This document shows, piece by piece, positions 54,401 to 63,040 of a DNA stretch of 64,000 bases. The DNA is taken from assembly GCA_030950375.1 (NCBI GenBank), contig JAUZRN010000010.1:1-64000 (forward strand), written 5' to 3'. Position 1 is the stretch's first letter. Every line of letters starts with the position of its first letter. The DNA comes from Rhodothermus sp. (lineage in GTDB: Bacteria; Bacteroidota; Rhodothermia; Rhodothermales; Rhodothermaceae). The notes below the pieces were generated by a model. That model saw nothing but the letters and a program-made list of their open reading frames with translations, did no database searches and had not been told where the DNA came from. A program made the translations under genes and the position numbers.

Positions 54401-56539
54401 CTAATTTTGCTGCAACAGAACGGTTAGCAGATCGTCCATTGGTATCTGTGCGCCGAAAATGCGGCTATCAGCAGCCGCATAGGGAATGATCAGATGCTGT
54501 TGCCACACATAATTTGCGCAGGCAAACAGCACATTGTCTACCCCCAGCTCTGGATCACCCACTTTCTCAATATCGCCACGAGGTCGCATCAGTGGCTCCA
54601 GGCGGGCGACAACCGGATCAGACCGGTTAAAATCCAGCAGGGCTGCCGCCAGGTCATATTCGCGATGTCCTTCCCAGTCGAGATGGCCCTGATGATAGAT
54701 CATCAGGAAACGTCGCTCGCCCAAGGCTATGGGCGGTCCCCCAGCGCCAATCCAGGAAAGCGCAAACTCCCGATATCGATAGCTGGCCATCAACAGTCCC
54801 CGGCTATGGTAGGGTCCTTCGGGCCGATCCGCTTCGGCCAGATGAATGGCCATGGGATGTCGCCCGTCAATGGGCCGGTGCAACAGCAGCCATTTACCAT
54901 CGACGGATTCCGGCAAAAGCGCCGGGTTCTTATTGTCCACCTCATTGATATCGCCAGGAATCGGCCCATGCAGCTCCCAGTGGAGAAAATCCTGCGTGGT
55001 AGCCAGGCAGATATGCACGCGCCCCACAAATGAGGGGAAACGAGGGTGCTCGCTACTATAGCCCGTGTAGAACAGGTAGTAGGTGTCGCCAATTTTTGTA
55101 CAGCGAGCATCCTCTGCGCCCAGATCATGAAAGACAGCATCAGGACGAATTACAGGCTCTGGCCATCGCCGCACCAGCTCCAGCGTTGGCGTCAGCACCG
55201 CCAGCCCCAGCGACGACGGTGCATGTCCGGCCGGACTTCCCGCAGTTCCCTGGGCCCGGTAGATCATCACGCAGGCACCGCCGGCTGCCCGAAGCCGCGT
55301 GCGTTCGGCCTCAGTAAGCTGCCAGGCCTCCATGAGGCGCTCCAGTTCTTCACCGGCCTCTATGAGCACGGCCGCTGGATTCAGCACAACGCGCGACTCC
55401 CAGGGATGCTGTGGCTCGGGCTCAAGCACCGGCTGCCCACCGTGCAGGCGATCGACGCAGATTGACGGCGGCTTCTCGATGGTGCGCAGGGCACGTCCTC
55501 GATTGCACGGCTCCATATAAACCCGAGGCATCGTCCAGCTATGCCGCTGCTCTTCCAACACAAAATCAATAACATCTTGCAGGGCTGCCACTGCGTGCCC
55601 AATCACTTTGTCTGCCGCCCCATAGTAGAGGTGGAGCTGTCCGTCAATCACAACAGCGCCCTCCGGAAATACCACATTAGGCACATCCCCCTCTCGCTCG
55701 AAAGAGCGCTCAGGTTCCAGGATCGGCACACGCGCCCGGGCTATTGTTCGCTGCGGATCGTCCAGATCAAGCAGGGCCACGCCAGCGCGGTAGGTGTAGC
55801 GATCGTCCACGCCATGGTAGATCAACAACCAGCCTTCAGGTGTTTCGATCGGTGGGGGACCCGCCCCGATTTTCTTACGCTCCCAGCGCCAGGCTGGCCG
55901 CAATACCACATGCTCGTCCAGATCGGCCAGGTGCTCGGACCAGCGAGTAGCTGATCGATGAAGCAGCTCATCCCAGTCCTCGAAATAGATCAACTGGATG
56001 TCCGGCTCAATACGATGCAACAGGGCCAGCTTACCCCCGATACGGCGTGGAAAGAGCACCGCATCTTTGTCACGCAGAGGCGGGCCAATCACACCATGCT
56101 TTTCGACCTGTGCGAAGTCCGTCGTCGAGGCCAACCCGATGCGCACACCATCACCCGCGCCAAACGCAGGCGTGCTGAGCACCGTGTGCACGATCCAGTA
56201 GCGTCCCTCAAGAAACGTAAGGCGCGGATCCTCAAGCCCATAACGGTCAAAATCCTCGCCAGGCGTCAGCAGGGGAGTTTCCCGCCAGGTAAAATGTATC
56301 CCATCGGTACTGGTAGCATAACCGAGCGATGAAATGTACGGTTCGAAGCCGTAAGCAGGCTCACCAGGCCCAGTATTCGGTAAAGGAAAACGCCGGTAGC
56401 CGGCCGGAATGGCGCGAAAGACCAGGTGTATCTGCCGCCCATCGTACCAGGCGCCCGGATTGAATACCGCACCCGATGCCCAGCTCAGATCAGCACGGGG
56501 GGTCAACACCGGAATATTTGTCCGTCGAAACAGCGACAT
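54401..56539 (-). CDS. Double-domain GH130 protein
   Basis: A 712-residue protein with two GH130-like propellers in tandem. The first (about 1-335) is canonical: GLEDPR (101-106, Asp104), DAVLFPRRIGGK, ETPEGWLLIYHGV, REGDVPNVVFPEG and LYYGAADK. A linker of about 45 residues leads to the second (about 380-712), whose matching sites are changed: GAEDARC (474-480, Asp477) without the Pro, GDPELGVDNVLFACA, and IPYAAADSR. The second domain could be catalytically altered, substrate-binding or specialised. The ATG at 56539 is preceded by AAGGGAAA. Normal GH130 proteins are 300-400 residues. Confidence 0.9.
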   Translation of the reverse strand: MSLFRRTNIPVLTPRADLSWASGAVFNPGAWYDGRQIHLVFRAIPAGYRRFPLPNTGPGEPAYGFEPYISSLGYATSTDGIHFTWRETPLLTPGEDFDRYGLEDPRLTFLEGRYWIVHTVLSTPAFGAGDGVRIGLASTTDFAQVEKHGVIGPPLRDKDAVLFPRRIGGKLALLHRIEPDIQLIYFEDWDELLHRSATRWSEHLADLDEHVVLRPAWRWERKKIGAGPPPIETPEGWLLIYHGVDDRYTYRAGVALLDLDDPQRTIARARVPILEPERSFEREGDVPNVVFPEGAVVIDGQLHLYYGAADKVIGHAVAALQDVIDFVLEEQRHSWTMPRVYMEPCNRGRALRTIEKPPSICVDRLHGGQPVLEPEPQHPWESRVVLNPAAVLIEAGEELERLMEAWQLTEAERTRLRAAGGACVMIYRAQGTAGSPAGHAPSSLGLAVLTPTLELVRRWPEPVIRPDAVFHDLGAEDARCTKIGDTYYLFYTGYSSEHPRFPSFVGRVHICLATTQDFLHWELHGPIPGDINEVDNKNPALLPESVDGKWLLLHRPIDGRHPMAIHLAEADRPEGPYHSRGLLMASYRYREFALSWIGAGGPPIALGERRFLMIYHQGHLDWEGHREYDLAAALLDFNRSDPVVARLEPLMRPRGDIEKVGDPELGVDNVLFACANYVWQQHLIIPYAAADSRIFGAQIPMDDLLTVLLQQN

Positions 56540-56649
56540 TTTCCCTTGTTTATCATCGCCATGTGGCGAAGCCTGTCAATCGCGCAAGGCACGGCCTGGG
56601 TTCCGCTTCCGACAGCACCATTTTCACTTTTGATAGAAAGGTTGCGACG

Positions 56650-56689
56650 AAAAACATGCCGGAATCCAGCACAAGGCCAGATCCCGGCA
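56650..56689 (-). terminator. Possible terminator after GH3 gene
   Basis: On the minus strand TGCCGGGATC pairs with GATTCCGGCA (56689-56680 with 56666-56657, one G-T pair), followed after two bases by five T (56654-56650). It lies 27 bases after the GH3 stop and would split the GH3 gene from the GH130 genes. Confidence 0.55.
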
Positions 56690-56715
56690 CAGCCCCCCGC
56701 AGCCAACGATGCCTT

Positions 56716-58563
56716 TCAGTAGGTCAGGCCATAACCGTAGGGAAACAAAGGATCGTAGTCTTCATCGCCCACATTGAGGGGAATCTGATCCATCGAACGC
56801 GGCCAACTAAAGGGTAGCTTGCCCGTTGGAGCAAAATCCCCAAAAATGACGTCGGCCACGCCATCCCCTTCGGTGCCGGGAAGCCAGGCCGCAACGAACG
56901 CGTCGGCCATCTCCAGTACCTCGTTAATGATCATCGGCCGGCCGGAAATGAGAATGACGACCACCGGGACTCCGGCTTCTTTCAACCGCCGCACCACAGC
57001 CACATCGTCCGGATCCAGGGCGAGATCAGAGCGGTCTCCGAGAAATTCGGCATAAGGGCGCTCGCCAATTACTGCAATGGCTACATCGGCACCGGCCACC
57101 CCGGTACCATCTTCCGAATAGGTCACCTCCGTGCCGGGTTTCACCGCCTTACGAATCGCCTCCAGAATTGTGGTGCCCTCCGTGATGTCGCCACTACCAC
57201 CCTGCCAATCGATCGTCCAGCCCCCTGCCTGATAGCCCAGGTTGTCGGCATGTAGCCCGGCCACATGGATACGCTCCAGATTTTTGGGAAGCGGCAATGT
57301 CTGATTTTCGTTCTTCAGCAGCACCATCGACTTGCGTACCGCTTCACGCGCCACAGCACGGTGCGCTGCCGAGCCAAACTCCGTCCACAGGCTTCGGTCG
57401 GCAAACACGTGTTCGGGACCGTCCATAAGTCCCATGGCGAACTTGACGCGTAGGATACGTAGGACTGCGTCGTCGATACGCGCCATCGGTACCCTTCCTT
57501 CCTCCACCAGCTCCTTCAGCAACTGAAAAAATTCTCGGTAACGGGTGGGCACCATGGCCATGTCAATGCCTGCATTAATTGCCAGCTCGATAGCCGTTTT
57601 GTAGTCGGAATGCACCTGATCAATTGCGTTGTAGTCAGAAATGACAATCCCCTCGAATCCCAGCTCGTTTTTCAGCACATCGGTCAGCATGTACTTGTGA
57701 GCGGTCATCTTGACGCCGTTCCAACTGCTGTAGGATACCATAATGGCTCCCACACCAGCCTGGATGGCGTCGATGTACGGACGGATGTGAATGCGCCGGA
57801 AGGTCGCCTCATCCAACCGCACATCACCCTGATCCAGCAAAGCGCCCTGCGGCCCACCAGTGCCAAAGGCCGTACCACCGTCGCCGGCAAAATGTTTGGC
57901 CGTTGCCAGTACTGCCAGCGGATTATGCAACCCGCCCTTCTGTAGCCCCCGCACCGCAGCCGCTCCCAGCGTGGCCACCAGCTCCGGATGCTCCGCGAAA
58001 CTCTCATAGGTCCGCCCCCAACGTTCATCTCGAGCCACCGCGATACAGGGCGCAAAATTCCAGTGGATACCCGTAGCCCGCATCTCGATAGCGGTAATGC
58101 GATAGACCCGCTCCACCAGCTCCGGATCGCGCGTCGCCCCCAGCCCGATATGGTGTGGGAAGACTACAGCACCTTCGACATTGCTGTGGCCATGAACAGC
58201 ATCAATACCATAGAGCAGCGGAATGCCCAGCCGCGTGCGCAGCGCAATAGCCTGCAGACTATCGTACACATTCGTCCAGGCCTCCAGACTGTTCCCATCA
58301 GCCGGATCTGAATTGCCTCCACTCAAAATAGAGCCCAGATAATAGGTCTGAATGTCATAAGGATCCCGCAGAAAAGCCTGCTCGGCCTGAATCATCTGGC
58401 CGATTTTCTCCTCCAAGGTCATCTGTTCCAGCAGAGCGCGCGCTTGCTTGTCATAACGCGAAAGGGGAGGGAAGGCGGTCGTTGCTGCAGGCTGCCTGTC
58501 CGGACGCTGACAGCCGACCGCTACCAGACCAAGCATAAACCAACCGATTATCAGGTGCTTCAT
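56716..58563 (-). CDS. GH3 family beta-glycosidase, lipoprotein
   Basis: A 615-residue exported glycoside hydrolase of family 3. A lipoprotein-type signal (hydrophobic stretch then AVGC at about residue 18) suggests membrane anchoring. The (beta/alpha)8 domain has [19 protein letters not shown] and the nucleophile Asp in [14 protein letters not shown]. The C-terminal alpha/beta domain includes [18 protein letters not shown] and [20 protein letters not shown]. This form lacks the extra fibronectin-like domain of larger enzymes. Upstream frame to 58659 is dismissed because of the signal peptide. Substrate may be a beta-glucoside or related sugar released in the periplasm. Confidence 0.92.
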   Translation of the reverse strand: MKHLIIGWFMLGLVAVGCQRPDRQPAATTAFPPLSRYDKQARALLEQMTLEEKIGQMIQAEQAFLRDPYDIQTYYLGSILSGGNSDPADGNSLEAWTNVYDSLQAIALRTRLGIPLLYGIDAVHGHSNVEGAVVFPHHIGLGATRDPELVERVYRITAIEMRATGIHWNFAPCIAVARDERWGRTYESFAEHPELVATLGAAAVRGLQKGGLHNPLAVLATAKHFAGDGGTAFGTGGPQGALLDQGDVRLDEATFRRIHIRPYIDAIQAGVGAIMVSYSSWNGVKMTAHKYMLTDVLKNELGFEGIVISDYNAIDQVHSDYKTAIELAINAGIDMAMVPTRYREFFQLLKELVEEGRVPMARIDDAVLRILRVKFAMGLMDGPEHVFADRSLWTEFGSAAHRAVAREAVRKSMVLLKNENQTLPLPKNLERIHVAGLHADNLGYQAGGWTIDWQGGSGDITEGTTILEAIRKAVKPGTEVTYSEDGTGVAGADVAIAVIGERPYAEFLGDRSDLALDPDDVAVVRRLKEAGVPVVVILISGRPMIINEVLEMADAFVAAWLPGTEGDGVADVIFGDFAPTGKLPFSWPRSMDQIPLNVGDEDYDPLFPYGYGLTY

Positions 58564-58776
58564 GATGTTCCTACAGGTTGGGAGTGAATTGCGGACTACT
58601 TCGTGCCAGCCGTCCACTTCCACAAGAGGCCTCCAGATAGGCTGGAACGACCAGCCCAACTAATTCAATTCATTTTACAAAAAAATGAATCCACACGCAA
58701 CTCCCGCTATGGTCTCCATCCAGAAAAGGGACCGAGAACAAAGCGAGCTGCTGTCTGTTTGCGTGCACACGTTAGC

Positions 58777-59715
58777 ATGAACGGAAGCGACAGCTCCATG
58801 GAGCGATTGCCGGCTGCTTTTACTCGGTATCGAGCTATTGTTGACGACTGGGAAGCCTTTGTGGAAGCCCTGCGACGGCCGTTGCCGGTATGCGTGTGGG
58901 CCAACACCCTCCGGGCAACCCCGGCCCAAGTCAGAGCGGCCCTGGAAGCTGAAGGGCTGCGGCCGGAACCGCTCCCCTGGCGTTCCGATGCTTTTCGCCT
59001 GCCCCCTGACAGCCAGCCGGGCAATCGGCTGGCGTATGTGCTGGGGCATTACCACGTGCAGGAAGAAGTCTCACTGTTGCCGGTGCCGCTGCTCGATCCC
59101 AGACCTGGCGAGCGTGTGCTGGACCTGTGTGCAGCTCCCGGAGGCAAAACGGCCCAGATTGCCGTCCGCATGCAGAACCGGGGCACTGTCGTGGCCAACG
59201 ACCGCAATCCGCTGCGTTTGCGCCAGCTCTCGGGTACTATCGAGCGTCTGGGGTTGTTGAACGTTACCACCACCTTACATGATGGCACGGACTTTCCGAT
59301 GGAAAGCGGACCGTTTGATCGGGTACTGGTCGATGTGCCCTGCTCCTGTGAAGGAAACTTTCGAAAAGACCAGAAGGTCGCCGATGCGTTTGCCGGTGCA
59401 CCGGAGCTATGCGGTCAGCAGACGGCGCTTTTGCACCGCGCCGTAACCCTGTGCCGGCCAGGCGGTCGCATCGTCTACGCCACCTGCACATTTGCGCCGG
59501 AGGAAAACGAGCTGGTCGTCGATACCGTCCTGCAACGCTGGGGGGAGGCGCTGCGTCTGCTGCCAGCCCGTATCGAGGGCTTCCGGAGCGCGCCGGGTCT
59601 GACCGAGTGGAACGGTCGTCGGTTACATCCATCCCTGACGCTTGCCCTGCGCGTCTGGCCGCACCTGAATGACACGGGTGGTTTCTTTGTGGCCGTGCTG
59701 GAACGACAGGCTTAA
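58777..59715 (+). CDS. RsmB/NOP family RNA m5C methyltransferase
   Basis: A 312-residue class I SAM-dependent methyltransferase that makes 5-methylcytosine in rRNA or tRNA. N-terminal FMU-like domain (about 1-105), then motif I VLDLCAAPGGKTAQIA, motif IV DVPCSCEGNFRKD with the first catalytic cysteine, and motif VI YATCTFAPEENE with the second. It lacks the NusB-like domain of RsmB and the C-terminal PUA domain of RsmF; the latter is supplied by the next gene 8 bases on. I start at 58777; 58798 is possible. The upstream open frame is antisense to the GH3 promoter region. Confidence 0.92.
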   Translation: MNGSDSSMERLPAAFTRYRAIVDDWEAFVEALRRPLPVCVWANTLRATPAQVRAALEAEGLRPEPLPWRSDAFRLPPDSQPGNRLAYVLGHYHVQEEVSLLPVPLLDPRPGERVLDLCAAPGGKTAQIAVRMQNRGTVVANDRNPLRLRQLSGTIERLGLLNVTTTLHDGTDFPMESGPFDRVLVDVPCSCEGNFRKDQKVADAFAGAPELCGQQTALLHRAVTLCRPGGRIVYATCTFAPEENELVVDTVLQRWGEALRLLPARIEGFRSAPGLTEWNGRRLHPSLTLALRVWPHLNDTGGFFVAVLERQA

Positions 59716-59723
59716 CGCTGGCC

Positions 59724-60236
59724 ATGAACGCGACGCCCGCATTACAACAGGCAGTCAAAATCGTCGATCCTACACCGTACTTCCGCTACCTGGAAGAGCG
59801 TTTCGGCATTCCTCCATCCACGTTTGACGGATATGTCCTGGTGCAACCGGGCCGCAAAAAGGTTTACATTGTCACGGCTGACCATCGGCCACCGGCCCGC
59901 CCGCGACCACGCACCGTAGGCCTGCCCTTTCTTCGCATCTATCTGAAGTTTCCCAAGCTTTCGACGGCAGCCGCTCAGCAGTTTGGACATGCAGCCACAC
60001 GCAACGTGATTGATGTCGATGCATCTCAGGCCGAAGCATTTCTGACCCGACGCGACTTCCACGCTCGCCCTGAGCAGTTAGCACGCTGCACCGGGCGCGG
60101 CTATGTCCTGGTCCGCTACCAGAGCTACACGCTGGGCGTCGGCTTCCTTGTTCCGGAGGACGCAGGCGGTCGCGTCGAAAGCATGCTGCCCAAATCATGG
60201 GCGCGGGATCCGGCCTCGTTCAGTCTGTCGGAGTGA
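59724..60236 (+). CDS. RsmF-like PUA domain RNA-binding protein
   Basis: A 170-residue protein resembling the C-terminal PUA-like domain of RsmF-type m5C methyltransferases (the family often named NOL1/NOP2/fmu ribosome biogenesis protein). Segments: YLEERFGIPPSTFDGYVLV, PFLRIYLKFPKL, NVIDVDASQAEAFL, then GYVLVRYQSYTLGVGFL, as in a PUA fold. Eight bases separate it from the methyltransferase gene, so the pair probably forms a two-subunit enzyme. Its end overlaps the convergent flavoprotein gene by 17 bases. Confidence 0.78.
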   Translation: MNATPALQQAVKIVDPTPYFRYLEERFGIPPSTFDGYVLVQPGRKKVYIVTADHRPPARPRPRTVGLPFLRIYLKFPKLSTAAAQQFGHAATRNVIDVDASQAEAFLTRRDFHARPEQLARCTGRGYVLVRYQSYTLGVGFLVPEDAGGRVESMLPKSWARDPASFSLSE

Positions 60237-61542
60237 TCGGCACATCAGCAACCATTGCCAGCAGATCCCGGGCCGCCCGGTAGCCACTTTGCAGGGCACC
60301 GGCCACCGTAGCCGGCTCTTCCGGATCGGTCGCTTCCCCAGCCAGAAAAATGGTGTCGTGAATGGGCTGGCTTAACACGCGGCGGGCAGCCAGTCCGCCC
60401 GGACGCACGTAGCTGTAAGCGCCCTGAGCAAAGGGATCCCGTTGCCAGTCGTGCAACCGGGCACTTACCAGGTAGCGTCCCGGATCACGGACGCCGTAGA
60501 GGTGCTCAATCGTCCGCAGAGCTTCCTGTACGATTTCCGTTTCCGGCCAGTCGTGCATCCGTCGAGCCGCCGGCCCACCTGCCCAGGCCAGCAACACTGG
60601 TACCCGCAACGGGAGCGGTTGCCAGACGGTCGTGAAGCTTTCATCAGGCGCGTGGATAAAAGCCAGCGCTCGAAGCGCAGCCTGCGTTTCCCAGAAGGCC
60701 TCCCGGAAGCACAGGTTCACGCGCACTGCCGCACCCATTTCCAGCTGAGCCAGGGCATTTCGCCAGGGTTCGGGTAGGGGAGGATCAACGTGAAGAGCCG
60801 GCGCTCGATCCTCCTGAAGCAGGGGAAGCGGTACGGTCAGAATCAGCGCGCGGGCCTGGAAAAGGCGCGGCTGTCCGAACTGACGGGCATGCACTTCGAC
60901 CCGTCCCGGCTCCCAGCGTACCCTCATGACAACCGTCTGCAGGTGCAACCGAACCCGTGCAAGGTCGATGCGGCGGTACAGGGTTTCTACCAGACGATCA
61001 TATCCCCCAATCGGACGAAACTGAGGATAGTCGGCCGCTTCGTTGCCCCGCACGCGCCAGTCTTCGGCCAAGGCCTGCAGGCTGAGCCGGTCAGGATCGG
61101 CTGCCTCAAAACTCTCGGCCACAATGCGGGCCAGTGCCCGCGCCGCGGCCATCCCTTCCCCCTGTAGCGTCTGTTCCAGAAATGTCGAAAATGCGCTATC
61201 AGGTGTTTCGGGCGCGGGCAGTTGCTCCAGCAGCGGACGGAGCGTCTGCGCCAGATCAATGGCCTGAACCCGTCCCTCTACGAACAGGCCGTGTGCTTCG
61301 GGTACCTGAATCAACCCGATACCGCCCTCCTGGCAAAGCTGGAGCGTAACAGGCGGGCGGCCATGAACGAACTCGGCCCCCAGCTCTACCGGGATTGGAA
61401 AAATGGAATCACGCCAGGTGTAGATGCGCCCACCGATGCGCTCTCGAGCTTCCAACAGCAAAACAGAGCGGCCGGCCTGTCCCAGCATTTCGGCTGCGGC
61501 CAGACCGGCCACCCCGGCACCCACAACGATGACGTCCCACAT
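60220..61542 (-). CDS. FAD-dependent amine oxidase-like protein
   Basis: A 440-residue flavoprotein of the flavin-containing monoamine oxidase family. The dinucleotide-binding motif is VVGAGVAGLAAAEMLGQAG, followed by LLEARERIGGRIYTWRD and a second FAD segment VELGAEFVHG. The C-terminal FAD motif is FLAGEATDPEEPATVAGAL with a GYRAARD tail. The substrate (an amine, polyamine or carotenoid) cannot be told. It starts 10 bases after the ferritin-like gene, so the two form an operon; the oxidase produces hydrogen peroxide and the ferritin-like protein may sequester iron. That link is inference. Confidence 0.92.
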   Translation of the reverse strand: MWDVIVVGAGVAGLAAAEMLGQAGRSVLLLEARERIGGRIYTWRDSIFPIPVELGAEFVHGRPPVTLQLCQEGGIGLIQVPEAHGLFVEGRVQAIDLAQTLRPLLEQLPAPETPDSAFSTFLEQTLQGEGMAAARALARIVAESFEAADPDRLSLQALAEDWRVRGNEAADYPQFRPIGGYDRLVETLYRRIDLARVRLHLQTVVMRVRWEPGRVEVHARQFGQPRLFQARALILTVPLPLLQEDRAPALHVDPPLPEPWRNALAQLEMGAAVRVNLCFREAFWETQAALRALAFIHAPDESFTTVWQPLPLRVPVLLAWAGGPAARRMHDWPETEIVQEALRTIEHLYGVRDPGRYLVSARLHDWQRDPFAQGAYSYVRPGGLAARRVLSQPIHDTIFLAGEATDPEEPATVAGALQSGYRAARDLLAMVADVPITPTD

Positions 61543-61552
61543 ACACCCCGGC

Positions 61553-62002
61553 TCAGTGCTCCCCGATGCCGCGCAGCAGTTTTTCGGTTTCCTCCTTGTG
61601 GCGCGTCTCGTCGCTGATAATCTCCTCCAGATCGTTCACCAGCCCATAGTCACCAAAGGCTTCGGCCTGCTTGCGGCGCTGCACGTAGCGGGCAATGGTC
61701 TCTTCCTCCGCCTTCAGCACCGCCTCCAGCATGGCCCGGTTGCTGTCGGCCAGCTTGACCGGTGCAGGCTTCGTGGTGGGCAGTCCCCCCAGCGCCGTGA
61801 TTTTGTTGGCCAGAAACTGCGCATGCCGCAGCTCTTCCGGAATCTCCTGCTCAAAGAACGCCTTCAGCAATGGCCGATGAATACCGCTGGCCATGGCCGC
61901 ATAAGTCGCATACATCACAATGGCCTGGTACTCGTGTGCCAGGTCCTCGTTCAGCCCTTTGATGAGCTGTTCCCGCGTGATCTCTTTGACTTCCGTTTCC
62001 AT
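61553..62002 (-). CDS. Ferritin-like (bacterioferritin/DPS-type) protein
   Basis: A 149-residue four-helix protein of the ferritin-like superfamily. Iron-ligand motifs are visible: E in NEDLAHEYQAIVMYATY, ExxH in EEIPEELRHAQFL-type EELRH, and a second ExxH region DETRHKEE near the end, with a central AEEETIARY. It is more like bacterioferritin-type and ferritin-like di-iron proteins than classical ferritin. Probably an iron store or peroxide-consuming ferroxidase. It is the first gene of an operon with the amine oxidase-like gene. Confidence 0.88.
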   Translation of the reverse strand: METEVKEITREQLIKGLNEDLAHEYQAIVMYATYAAMASGIHRPLLKAFFEQEIPEELRHAQFLANKITALGGLPTTKPAPVKLADSNRAMLEAVLKAEEETIARYVQRRKQAEAFGDYGLVNDLEEIISDETRHKEETEKLLRGIGEH

Positions 62003-62173
62003 AGTTCCTTTTCAAGATCTTTAGACAAGTGCTGCATATCACACAAGAAAATGTCCCTCCAACAGAAAGGTTGCCCCCAAATGCAACCGTTGCGGAAAGA
62101 TTACAGCGGGCCGCAAAAAAGGCCGCTGATGAAGCCGGATCCAGAAAGCCCCGTGCAAATACCAAGTGCCCTC
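62003..62173. other. Intergenic region with hairpin between membrane protein and ferritin-like genes
   Basis: 171 bases. On the plus strand CAGCGGGCC (62104-62112) faces GGCCGCTG (62121-62128) across a GCAAAAAA loop. The stem has one bulged G and lacks a tail of T, so it is not a standard terminator. The rest may hold the promoter of the ferritin-like operon. Confidence 0.35.
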
Positions 62174-63016
62174 TCAGGACAAATCGGCGGACGCCGAAGC
62201 CGTGCCTTTTTTCAGCAGATAAATGAGCTGACCGTTGACGGGCAACACGTTCAGCACGATAAAGAGCGCCAAACTCCCGATCAGATCGTATGGCCGCACC
62301 CATTGCAGGGGCGGCTGCGCATACGGGGAATCAGGCGAAAGGATCATCCAGAACATGCCCCCCAGGAAAAGCAGCGCCACGACGCCGAACGGCAGCGCCA
62401 AACGTAGGATCAGCTCGGCTCGCGTGGGCGACGGCGGCCATTTCAGGTACAGGAGCCACAGGACGCTATGAAGCAGCGTGCCAGTCGCCAGCGGCAAGAG
62501 CAGCAGTAGCCGCGCCCCGAGTGTACTCCAGGACAGGCCGACCAGCACCCCCAGCAGCAACCCGGCCATCGCACCGTTGAACCACCGCAATCGTCGGAGG
62601 ACCTGACGGCTTACAGGAAGAGGCGGCTCGGGCGCAGCCGTCGACGAGTCCTCTTCAGGCCAGGCCACAGGCAGTCTCAGCAAAACCAGACTCACCACAA
62701 GCCATACGACCTTCCAAGCGGCAAATTCAAAAGAAAATCCTACTAAATTACTCAATAGATAATATAGAACAACTAATCCTACGTAAAACCAATCCAACTT
62801 CCTTATTTTTAAGAATATATTTTTAGATTTAATAGAATTTAATGCTATCATATCAGTTATGATTGATGACGATATTATCAGAATAATGAAATTGCTATTA
62901 TCATAGATAATGTTTGCATTAAATCTATGCATTAAAATATCATTATACAAAACATATATTAAAGAATTAATATGAAACAAAATGTTAATATATTTATATG
63001 CAGTAATAGAAATCAT
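62174..63016 (-). CDS. Unrecognised multi-pass membrane protein, chimeric base composition
   Basis: A 280-residue protein with about six or seven hydrophobic segments: two or three in the first 120 residues (IIYDNSNFIILIISSSIITD, FYVGLVVLYYLLSN) and the rest after a linker PEEDSSTAAPEPPLPVS. No family recognised. The first about 105 codons are A+T-rich with many AT-ending codons, whereas the C-terminal half is G+C-rich like the genome, so the gene looks joined from two sources, or its true start is further in and the A+T-rich part is foreign DNA. It begins 24 bases after the stop of the next unknown gene, so they may be co-transcribed. Confidence 0.55.
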   Translation of the reverse strand: MISITAYKYINILFHINSLIYVLYNDILMHRFNANIIYDNSNFIILIISSSIITDMIALNSIKSKNIFLKIRKLDWFYVGLVVLYYLLSNLVGFSFEFAAWKVVWLVVSLVLLRLPVAWPEEDSSTAAPEPPLPVSRQVLRRLRWFNGAMAGLLLGVLVGLSWSTLGARLLLLLPLATGTLLHSVLWLLYLKWPPSPTRAELILRLALPFGVVALLFLGGMFWMILSPDSPYAQPPLQWVRPYDLIGSLALFIVLNVLPVNGQLIYLLKKGTASASADLS

Positions 63017-63040
63017 ATCACATCTTCAAAATTAATGACA

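Noticed and set aside
56551-56579. TTGACA-N17-ATGATA promoter (minus) for the double GH130 gene
   Set aside because: The predicted start site would fall inside the ribosome-binding region just before the ATG, so it is not called as a promoter feature.
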